From assembly GCA_964632495.1 (NCBI GenBank), contig CAZWDS010000009.1:1-64000 (forward strand): a stretch of DNA of 64,000 bases. The letters are read 5' to 3'. Of the stretch, positions 53,917 to 60,140 are shown one piece after another (within the stretch, counting starts at the first letter, position 1; each line of letters starts with the position of its first letter). Source of the DNA: CALKXV01 sp964632495. Lineage in GTDB: Bacteria > Pseudomonadota > Alphaproteobacteria > Rhodobacterales > Rhodobacteraceae. The notes under the pieces are model-generated. The model ran no database searches and was not told the origin of the DNA. It saw nothing but the letters and a program-made list of their open reading frames with translations. A program made the position numbers and the translations under genes.

Positions 53917-53931
53917 GTTCTTAAAAAGTTC
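53917..53931 (+). promoter_or_regulatory. LexA (SOS) box, alphaproteobacterial type
   Basis: Perfect direct repeat GTTC-N7-GTTC (GTTC TTAAAAA GTTC), the LexA-binding consensus described for Rhodobacter, Rhizobium and relatives. Further half-sites lie just upstream (GAAC 53899-53902, GTTC 53907-53910). A possible TTTACA (-35) begins one base downstream at 53932, and AACAAT (-10) is at about 53956, so LexA would block the promoter of the 39-aa peptide gene. Confidence 0.75.
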
Positions 53932-54018
53932 TTTACACATCGATTCAAATTTGAGAACAATCTGGCAACAAAGCAGCCCGCCCGCTGCGCCTGACCCGAA
54001 AAGAAGGACCAGATTGAG

Positions 54019-54138
54019 ATGCAAGAGCTGAAAGACACCCTGAACCGCAATGCCGCCACGCTTCCCGGAGATCTTGCCGGTGTGGCCGCCCTTGTCGTGA
54101 TCTTTTTCATCGGGCTTTCACTGCCCGCATTTTTCTAA
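54019..54138 (+). CDS. 39-aa single-span membrane peptide under a LexA box
   Basis: N-terminal charged segment MQELKDTLNRNAATLPGDL, then one hydrophobic helix GVAALVVIFFIGLSLPAFF reaching the C-terminus, giving a predicted N-in inner-membrane peptide. AAGGA stands about 10 bases before the ATG. The LexA box 90 bp upstream suggests SOS induction. By design (tiny, membrane-bound, SOS-controlled) it resembles Caulobacter SidA, which blocks cell division through the late divisome; no sequence relation is claimed. A structured RNA and terminator follow in the same transcript. Confidence 0.7.
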   Translation: MQELKDTLNRNAATLPGDLAGVAALVVIFFIGLSLPAFF

Positions 54139-54156
54139 AATTCGAACTGCCTGCGG

Positions 54157-54252
54157 TCTGGATACCGGTCGACGCATTCTGTCCCACATAGATGCGTGAG
54201 TTGTCCCTCGTTATGGCCCCGTCCCGGGCCAATCGACCGGTGCCTTGCCAGA
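54157..54252 (+). ncRNA. candidate structured RNA with branched fold and three GTCCC motifs
   Basis: Nested complementary segments: outer TCTGG/CCAGA (54157-54161, 54248-54252), ACCGGTCGA/TCGACCGGT (54164-54172, 54233-54241), and two inner hairpins CGCAT/ATGCG (54173-54177, 54192-54196) and TGGCCC/GGGCCA (54214-54219, 54226-54231). GTCCC occurs in both hairpin loops and in the linker between them. A terminator follows 13 bp later. It may be an independent sRNA or a 3'-UTR-derived RNA of the SOS peptide transcript. No known RNA family was recognised. Strand is chosen from the terminator. Confidence 0.5.
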
Positions 54253-54264
54253 TACGCCACTTCC

Positions 54265-54299
54265 CCGCCGCCATCTTCGTGATGTGCGGCGGTTTTTTT
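54265..54299 (+). terminator. rho-independent terminator
   Basis: CCGCCG / CGGCGG stem with an inner CATC/GATG extension, followed by seven T. It ends the transcript of the SOS peptide and candidate RNA. Confidence 0.88.
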
Positions 54300-54315
54300 G
54301 TTTGACGATAGTAAG

Positions 54316-54765
54316 TTAAGCGCAGGCAGCTTGTTCGGCTTCGGCAAAAGCTTCGGCGGTGGCGTCCAGCGCCAGAAGGATCGAGGCATGGCGGTTGCGG
54401 AAGTCTTGAGCGGGTCCAAGGACTTCGTAGCCGTCGAAAGGTGCTTCTGGTGTGGGGGCTCCGTCGGCCAGCATGGCGCGCAACTGGCTTTGGGCCTGTT
54501 CGATCTGGGCCCGTGTGCATCCGATCACGACCTGACCCAACACGGACGCCGAGGCCTGACCCAAGGCGCAGGCTTTCACGTCCTGACCAAACTCGGTGAT
54601 CTTGCCGTCTGCTACCGTCACATCCACGGTCACGGTCGACCCGCACAAGGGCGACCGTTTGCGCACCGTGGCGTCTGGCGCGTCCAGCCGATCGGTCAGG
54701 GGAATGTCCGCGGCCAATTCGAGGATGCGCCCCGAATAAAGCTTTATGAGATCAGTGTCGGCCAT
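54316..54765 (-). CDS. NifU/IscU-like iron-sulfur scaffold protein
   Basis: A 149-aa protein of the NifU N-terminal fold. Conserved cysteines lie in the expected contexts: KRSPLCGSTVTVDVTVADG, KACALGQASASVLGQVVIGC. It is shorter and more divergent than IscU, and matches the 'iron-sulfur cluster assembly scaffold' family found beside hisI in many Rhodobacterales. ATG 54765 has a weak ribosome site; the C-terminus is Ala-rich, ending with a further Cys. Divergent from hisI. Confidence 0.85.
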   Translation of the reverse strand: MADTDLIKLYSGRILELAADIPLTDRLDAPDATVRKRSPLCGSTVTVDVTVADGKITEFGQDVKACALGQASASVLGQVVIGCTRAQIEQAQSQLRAMLADGAPTPEAPFDGYEVLGPAQDFRNRHASILLALDATAEAFAEAEQAACA

Positions 54766-54830
54766 CGCTTTCTTTCTTTGCCTGTCCCTCTTATCTAGGG
54801 GGACGTTTATGCAATTGAAAGGATTGGCTG

Positions 54831-55187
54831 ATGGCCTTCGATCCTGCAAGTCTGAAATACAATGATCAGGGTCTGATCCCGGCAATCGCGCAAGATGAGG
54901 CGACGGGCGAGGTGTTGATGCTGGCCTGGATGAATGCGCAATCCATATCGCGCACTTTGGCCACGAAGAAGGTGACTTATTGGTCGCGCTCGCGGGCGGC
55001 GTTCTGGGTGAAGGGCGAAACCTCGGGGCATACGCAGCGGCTGGTGGATATGCGGATCGATTGTGATCGCGATTGTCTGTTGTTGGTGGTTCACCAAGAG
55101 GGGCCTGCCTGTCACACGGGACGGAAGAGTTGTTTTTACACCGGTGTTAGGCGCGGCGATGAGGTGGAGTTGATGGCTCCGGAATAG
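54831..55187 (+). CDS. hisI: phosphoribosyl-AMP cyclohydrolase
   Basis: A 118-aa zinc enzyme opening the purine ring of PR-AMP in histidine synthesis. MLAWMNAQSISRTLATKKVT, the substrate stretch YWSRSRAAFWVKGETSGHTQ, Mg/Zn ligands in DMRIDCDRDCLLLVV and the two Cys of GPACHTGRKSCFY are present. AAGGATT precedes the ATG. Monofunctional form, as usual in alphaproteobacteria. Immediately downstream is an assembly gap. Confidence 0.97.
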   Translation: MAFDPASLKYNDQGLIPAIAQDEATGEVLMLAWMNAQSISRTLATKKVTYWSRSRAAFWVKGETSGHTQRLVDMRIDCDRDCLLLVVHQEGPACHTGRKSCFYTGVRRGDEVELMAPE

Positions 55188-55196
55188 GGTTTCGCG

Positions 55197-55325
55197 GGCC
55201 CGCGGGGCCCCCTCCCGGGGGGGGGGGGGGGGGGGGGGGGGCGGGGGNNNNNNNNNNCTGGGCGCGTTTCGGGGGTGCGCTGGCCGGGGCGCACCGGCGG
55301 GGGGGGGGGGGCCCCCCCACGGCGC
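55197..55325. other. assembly gap with homopolymer tracts
   Basis: Ten N at 55248-55257 are flanked by a run of 25 G (55217-55241) and, further on, 13 G followed by 7 C (55299-55318). The sequence is not biologically credible at this accuracy and probably marks a GC-rich hairpin region poorly read by the sequencer. No gene is seen. Confidence 0.95.
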
Positions 55326-55340
55326 TTTCAGAGCCTCCCC

Positions 55341-55371
55341 CCAAGCGTATTTTTAAAGAGATGAAACAGGC
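55341..55371. repeat. GCGTATTT...AGAGATGAA element overlapping the gluQRS stop
   Basis: AAGCGTATTTTTAAAGAGAT followed by GAAAC, matching the copies at 20786 and 44439. On the minus strand it supplies the last codons (Ser-Ser-Leu) and the TAA stop of gluQRS. Confidence 0.65.
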
Positions 55372-56375
55372 AGACCCAAGTGGTGACGGATGTCCGTCGG
55401 GGTAAGGCCGTCTGCGCGGTAGTGGCGGATGGCGCGAGCGTCGTCTCGTTTGGCAAGACGTTTGCCGGTGTCGTCGCGGATCAAAGGGTGGTGGATATAG
55501 ATCGGGGTTGGCAGGTCAAAGAGCGCCTGAAGCAGGACGTGGATGGGGGTGGCTTCGGCGAGGTCCTCGCCCCGGATCACATGGGTGATGTCCTGGGCCG
55601 CATCATCCACGACGACCGACAGGTGATACGACGTGCCCATGTCGCGCCGGGCCAGCACCACGTCCCCGATGGATTTGGTTAAGGCGTCAGGATTAATGTT
55701 TATATTTTCGTAAGTTAACCCCTCTGGGGCTTTGGTAAGCATTTCGTAAGTTAATGCGGGTGCGCCGTCGTTCAAGTCTTGTAAAGACGGGCTGGAGCGG
55801 GCGGCGTTAACCAAAAATCCGTTTCGTGTTTCTGTCGCCGCTAAGGCTTTGAAGGTTGGAAATGTGCTGGTCACTTTGTCTTGTTTAGTGACATCCGATT
55901 GACCTTTTTTCGCGACTTCGACCGCGCGGGTCATATCAAGGCGCAGGGCGGCGTTTTTCGGGCGGTTTGAGGTGGGCGGAGAGGCGGGTTTGCAGGTTCC
56001 GGGATAGATAATGCCGTCGGGCCCCATCAGCGGGGCGCCTTCTTGTGGTGCGTTTGCGGCGGCTTTGATGTCGCGGCGATTGCAGGTGCAGGGATAGAGA
56101 AGCCCGAGATTCCAAAGCTGGTCCAAGGCGGTGTCATAGGCGGTTTGACGGTCCGACTGGCGCATTACCGGGGTGTCCCAAGACAGGCCCAGCCAGTGCA
56201 GGTCTTCGTAGATCAGCGCGTCCCATTCGGGTCGGGCGCGGGATTGATCGATATTTTCCATGCGCAAAAGGAATGTGCCGCCAGCCGCCTGCGCGGCATC
56301 ATGGGCAAGGATCGCGGAATAGGCGTGACCAAGGTGCAAAGGCCCCGTCGGCGAGGGCGCGAAGCGTGTTCTCAA
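55353..56375 (-). CDS. gluQRS: glutamyl-Q tRNA(Asp) synthetase
   Basis: A 340-aa truncated GluRS paralogue that attaches glutamate to queuosine of tRNA-Asp. FAPSPTGPLHLGHAYSAI carries the HIGH-type motif; zinc ligands lie in YPCTCNRRDI and IIYPGTC; the KMSK-equivalent is in DDTGKRLAKRDDARA. The start is taken as TTG 56375, overlapping the methyltransferase stop (TTGA). It is longer than the usual about 300 aa because of an A+T-richer insert around residues 165-225 with a 12-residue repeat (LTYEMLTKAPEG / LTYENININPDA). The C-terminus ends in a repeat element. Confidence 0.92.
   Translation of the reverse strand: MRTRFAPSPTGPLHLGHAYSAILAHDAAQAAGGTFLLRMENIDQSRARPEWDALIYEDLHWLGLSWDTPVMRQSDRQTAYDTALDQLWNLGLLYPCTCNRRDIKAAANAPQEGAPLMGPDGIIYPGTCKPASPPTSNRPKNAALRLDMTRAVEVAKKGQSDVTKQDKVTSTFPTFKALAATETRNGFLVNAARSSPSLQDLNDGAPALTYEMLTKAPEGLTYENININPDALTKSIGDVVLARRDMGTSYHLSVVVDDAAQDITHVIRGEDLAEATPIHVLLQALFDLPTPIYIHHPLIRDDTGKRLAKRDDARAIRHYRADGLTPTDIRHHLGLPVSSL
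55706..55754. repeat. 13-bp direct repeat inside gluQRS
   Basis: TTTCGTAAGTTAA at 55706-55718 and again at 55742-55754, 36 bp apart, so the frame is kept. The segment is visibly richer in A+T than its surroundings. Confidence 0.85.
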
Positions 56376-56986
56376 TTGCGCTTCAGGACATAGACGGTCG
56401 ATCCGATGTCCTTGGCGGGCAGGTGGGGGCCGTGTTCTTCGAAGACCAGTTCGATCTCGGGGATCAGACACGCGCGGTCCAGCGCATCGGTATAACCGCG
56501 ATCTGCCAAAGTGGCGTCGTTGTAGGAAAACCCAAGGTAATTGCCGTGGGTCATCGCACCGACCAGAAGTTCCAGCGTTTCTGGTGGTGCTGCGCCAAGG
56601 CTGACCACACCGCAGGCGCAGATCGTCGGGTAATCGCCAAGCCCGATGTGGCCCAGTGATCCCGGTTGGCCCAGCCAGACCTGACGATACGCGCCGCGCG
56701 CTTCGGCTTGGGCCAGCATTTCGGGCGAAATGTCGGTGCCATCGACGGTTTGAAAGCCCACGGCCGTTAAAGCCATGCCCGCCAATCCGGTGCCGCAGCC
56801 ATAGTCCAGAACGCTTTTGTCCGTGTTCGCCCCCGCCAACCGCAAAGCCAGCGCGACGCGGGGCGGCGTGGCATAGCCCCATTCGGCGACGTCCTTGTCA
56901 TAGTCACCGGCCCAGTTGCGATAGATCTCTTGCGTTTCCTCGACAGTGTGCCGGGTCCAAAGCTGGTCTTTTGGGTCATTTTCCAT
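56372..56986 (-). CDS. class I SAM-dependent methyltransferase
   Basis: A 204-aa Rossmann-fold methyltransferase. Motif I SVLDYGCGTGLAGMALTAVG (about residues 58-77), then VDGTDISPEMLAQAEARG. The N-terminal EIYRNWAGDYDKDVAEWGYA is typical of small-molecule and tetratricopeptide-associated methyltransferases. The substrate is unknown. It is followed by gluQRS with a 4-bp overlap, which hints at coupled translation but not at a shared pathway. Confidence 0.9.
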   Translation of the reverse strand: MENDPKDQLWTRHTVEETQEIYRNWAGDYDKDVAEWGYATPPRVALALRLAGANTDKSVLDYGCGTGLAGMALTAVGFQTVDGTDISPEMLAQAEARGAYRQVWLGQPGSLGHIGLGDYPTICACGVVSLGAAPPETLELLVGAMTHGNYLGFSYNDATLADRGYTDALDRACLIPEIELVFEEHGPHLPAKDIGSTVYVLKRN

Positions 56987-57028
56987 AGGGAAGACTTTAG
57001 GGGGCCGCGAAACAGGCGTCCAGCGGCG

Positions 57029-58384
57029 TTAGACAGGTTCCAGTTGCGTTTCCGCCGCCAGCCAGCCGGTCCAATCCCTCTTGGCGCGATCCGTATAGGC
57101 TTTGTAGCGGTCCTTGCGGTTTCGCCGTCCGCCTTTTGCATCAATCGGAGGAAAAAGCCCGAAGTTGACGTTCATGGGCTGGAAGGTCTTGGCCTCGGCC
57201 CCGCCGGTGATGTGGTGGATCAAAGCACCTGTGGCGGTGGTGTTCGGAACGGGCGGCAAAGCGCTTCCGGTGATCTCGGCCACGGCGAGACGCCCGGCCA
57301 GTAATCCCATGGCGGCGCTTTCCACATAGCCTTCGACGCCGGTGATTTGCCCTGCGAACCGGATGTGGGGTTTCGAGCGTAAACGCATTTGCTCGTCCAG
57401 CACGATGGGGGAGTTTAAAAACGTGTTGCGATGGATGCCGCCCAGACGGGCAAATTTCGCATCCTCTAGCCCCGGTATGACTGAGAAAACATCACGTTGT
57501 GCGCCGTACTTCATCTTAGTCTGAAAGCCGACGATGTTCAAAAGCGTCCCCATCTTGTTGTCGCGCCGAAGCTGCACGACGGCATAGGATTTGACGTCTG
57601 GATTGTGCGGATTGGTCAGCCCGACAGGTTTCATAGGGCCAAAGCGCAAGGTCTCGCGACCCCGCTCGGCCATGACTTCAATCGGTAGGCATCCGTCGAA
57701 GTAGCCCGCGGTTTCGCCTTCGTGAAACTCGGTCTTTTCGGCGGCCAAGAGGGCGTCGATGAACGCCTCGTACTGGTCGCGGTCCATGGGGCAGTTGATA
57801 TAGGCTTTCTGTTCGTCCTCGGTTTCACCCTTGTCATAGCGCGATTGCGCCCAGGCGACGGACATATCGACGGTGTCGGCGTAAACAATGGGGGCGATGG
57901 CGTCGAAGAAAGCCAGCGCATCTTCGCCTGTTTCAGCGGCAATGGCTTGACCAAGGGCCCCCGAGGTCAACGGGCCGGTCGCGATAATCCAGTGACCATC
58001 GTCAGGCAGGGCGGTGATTTCGCCGCGTTCCAGCGTGATATTGGGGTGATCGAGCAGTTTGGCAGTGACGGCTTCGGAAAAACCTTCACGGTCCACAGCC
58101 AAGGCCCCACCCGCTGGCAGTTTGTGGCGGTCGCCCATTTCCATGATCAATCCACCGGCTTGGCGCATTTCCCAATGCAAAAGCCCCACGGCGTTTTGTT
58201 CGTCGTCATCCGAGCGGAACGAGTTGGAGCAGACCATTTCGGCCAGTTTATCCGTGCGATGTGCGAAAGTGCCTTGGGTGGGGCGCATTTCATGCAGAAC
58301 GACGAAAATCCCGCGATTAGCCGCCTGCCAGGCTGCTTCCGAACCTGCAAGGCCGCCGCCGATGATGTGAAGTGTCTGTGCCAT
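57029..58384 (-). CDS. trmFO: methylenetetrahydrofolate-tRNA-(uracil-5-)-methyltransferase TrmFO
   Basis: A 451-aa FAD and folate-dependent enzyme making m5U54 in the T-loop of tRNAs. FAD-binding HIIGGGLAGSEAAWQAANRG at the N-terminus, FAHRTDKLAEMVCSNSFRSD, and the C-terminal FQPMNVNFGLFPPI, DRYKAYTDRAKRDWTGW. This folate-type enzyme replaces SAM-type TrmA in many alphaproteobacteria and Gram-positives. Confidence 0.97.
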   Translation of the reverse strand: MAQTLHIIGGGLAGSEAAWQAANRGIFVVLHEMRPTQGTFAHRTDKLAEMVCSNSFRSDDDEQNAVGLLHWEMRQAGGLIMEMGDRHKLPAGGALAVDREGFSEAVTAKLLDHPNITLERGEITALPDDGHWIIATGPLTSGALGQAIAAETGEDALAFFDAIAPIVYADTVDMSVAWAQSRYDKGETEDEQKAYINCPMDRDQYEAFIDALLAAEKTEFHEGETAGYFDGCLPIEVMAERGRETLRFGPMKPVGLTNPHNPDVKSYAVVQLRRDNKMGTLLNIVGFQTKMKYGAQRDVFSVIPGLEDAKFARLGGIHRNTFLNSPIVLDEQMRLRSKPHIRFAGQITGVEGYVESAAMGLLAGRLAVAEITGSALPPVPNTTATGALIHHITGGAEAKTFQPMNVNFGLFPPIDAKGGRRNRKDRYKAYTDRAKRDWTGWLAAETQLEPV

Positions 58385-58424
58385 GAGAGGCGATGTAGCC
58401 CCCGCTGACCGGTTTGAAAAGGGA

Positions 58425-58925
58425 TCAGGCTTCGCGCGCGATATTCAGGTCTTCGCGGAACGCGGAAATGTTGCGCCGCGAGGGCGTCTGCGCCTCGGGC
58501 TGCGGGGTCGAAACGATCTTTTGGACGTGCTGTGTTTCGGGATCGTCCACGGTGGTATTGCGCTGGTCCGACTGGCCTTGGCCCACGCCCGCAGACATCA
58601 GCAAGCCACCGATCAACGCCAGATCGCGCCAGAACCCGGTCAGATCGCCATTGGCGTACATCGTCATATAGCTGGCCCAGAACAGGATCATGGACAGGAC
58701 CAAAGCCGCAGGACGGCGCAACAGGCCGAACAGGATAAAGGCGGACAGGGCGACGACGATGCCGCTTATCATATAGGTGTCATAGGGGGCTGTCAGAAAC
58801 GGTGCGGTCAAGCGCGACAGATCTGCCCCTTCGATCAATCCCATGGCAAGGGCCAGGAAATAGGACAGGATTAGAATGCGGGTGACATGAGACGCCGCAA
58901 AGGTCTGTGTAGCTGTGTCGCGCAA
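58425..58925 (-). CDS. DoxX-like membrane protein
   Basis: A 166-aa protein with four hydrophobic segments (LILSYFLALAMGLIEGA; YMISGIVVALSAFILFGLL; ALVLSMILFWASYMTMYA; FWRDLALIGGLLMSAG) and a polar C-terminal tail. The last segment resembles the DoxX family signature. The function in redox or membrane homeostasis is unclear. It starts with TTG, preceded by GAAGGAT at a good distance; no ATG is available nearby. Confidence 0.75.
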   Translation of the reverse strand: MRDTATQTFAASHVTRILILSYFLALAMGLIEGADLSRLTAPFLTAPYDTYMISGIVVALSAFILFGLLRRPAALVLSMILFWASYMTMYANGDLTGFWRDLALIGGLLMSAGVGQGQSDQRNTTVDDPETQHVQKIVSTPQPEAQTPSRRNISAFREDLNIAREA

Positions 58926-59075
58926 GGATCAAATCCTTCAGTTCGTTCAACAAAAATCTTCTGGACACTGGTACCTTACGTGCAGCCGGGCAAACCGACG
59001 AGAAAACACCCCGGAACAAGGGGCGGTGGCGTTTCGCAGATGGAAACAGATATTTCAGTCTCACGAGTGTTAGGC

Positions 59076-59109
59076 AAAAATAAGGCGGCACCCCGGAAGG
59101 CGCCGCCTT
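59076..59109 (-). terminator. terminator of the beta-rich secreted protein gene
   Basis: AAGGCGGC / GCCGCCTT stem with a 12-base loop, 26 bp after the stop codon; on the minus strand it runs into TTATTTTT. Confidence 0.85.
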
Positions 59110-59134
59110 GTGTGTTCTGAAGACCCTGAATGCT

Positions 59135-59884
59135 TTACCAGAGGTTCCGGCGCAGCAGGGGTGCCACGGGATCGACAGAACGAAACGCACGCGTTTCAGG
59201 ATCGGCGCCACCAGACGCCCCAAACGTCACGCTAAGGCCCAGTCCGATCCGTGTTTGCCCCGCTTCACCATCCCGGCCCGTAAGTCCGCTATGATTGACG
59301 CTGGCATATACGCCCCAAGGTGCGCCCTCGGGGCTGTAGGCCGCTTTGAAACCGGCGTCATAAGAAATGGCGCGCAGGCTGGTTTCGTCGAATTCCGCCA
59401 GATCCAGCGTCGCCGAGACATCGAACGCGTTGGAATAGGCATGGCCCAGCCCGACCGAGCCGTAAAAGTAATCCAGACCGCCACCCGTTGCGGCCCCGAT
59501 CCCGGCGCTGGCCTCCAGTGACGTGTTGGCGTTCAGGGCGATCATCCCTTCGGCCCCGATCGTCCCATAGGTGAGGGATCGGCCGTCAACGTCGCTAAGC
59601 TGTGCGAAAAACCCATACTTTTGGCCCTTTCGCGGCGCCATATAGAGATGCGCACCCAACGATCCGACACCGCCCGCTTCGGTGTCGGCAAAACTAAGGT
59701 CACTCTGAAACTTGTGCACATCCGTAATCGCAACATCGACGACCGCCCGGCCTTCCACCCGCGTCGTCCCGCCTTCGTCCTCGACCACCCCGGTCGTTAC
59801 TTGCGCCCCTGAAATCCCCAAGGAGCTTTGCGCCACTGCCGGCACTGCAATACATGCGAAAATCGCAACCAAAACACTCTTCAT
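59135..59884 (-). CDS. secreted, outer-membrane-barrel-like protein
   Basis: A 249-aa protein with a signal peptide (cleaved near AVAQSS, about residue 19) and alternating amphipathic beta strands rich in Gly, Ala and aromatic residues (YGFFAQLSDVDGRSLTYGTI, LDYFYGSVGLGHAYSNAFDV). This suggests a small beta-barrel or porin-like protein. The true start is ATG 59884, with GGAGAG upstream. It ends RRNLW, with a C-terminal aromatic as in outer-membrane proteins. It is monocistronic and has its own terminator. Not assigned to a named family. Confidence 0.75.
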   Translation of the reverse strand: MKSVLVAIFACIAVPAVAQSSLGISGAQVTTGVVEDEGGTTRVEGRAVVDVAITDVHKFQSDLSFADTEAGGVGSLGAHLYMAPRKGQKYGFFAQLSDVDGRSLTYGTIGAEGMIALNANTSLEASAGIGAATGGGLDYFYGSVGLGHAYSNAFDVSATLDLAEFDETSLRAISYDAGFKAAYSPEGAPWGVYASVNHSGLTGRDGEAGQTRIGLGLSVTFGASGGADPETRAFRSVDPVAPLLRRNLW

Positions 59885-60140
59885 AACCACACTCTCCAAC
59901 ACGGCACCCCTACCGGTCTGATGGTTTTGCCGCAAATTGTTCCAAAAATATAGATAAAATAATTCATATGGTTAACAGGCATAGTTAATGTAACGTGAAG
60001 GGTTGGGAAGTGACGGGAACCATTGGATTTTCAAGGTTAACGAAATCTTGTGCAAAAACGGTAGATTTGAACGCGCCAAACACTGTCGCGCCCTAATTGC
60101 TAAAATCCGATATGGTATTCAGGCGACTCGGACGGCGCTT

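Noticed and set aside
54141..54160. GTTCGAA on the minus strand suggesting a tRNA T-loop
   Set aside because: No acceptor, D or anticodon stems can be drawn around it.
54107..54646. Minus-strand frame across the candidate RNA and the NifU-like gene
   Set aside because: It overlaps the NifU-like gene in another frame, and its lower part coincides with the structured RNA and terminator.
59960..60000. Paired TTAA motifs upstream of the beta-rich secreted protein gene as a CtrA box
   Set aside because: The spacing is 9 bases, not the required 7.
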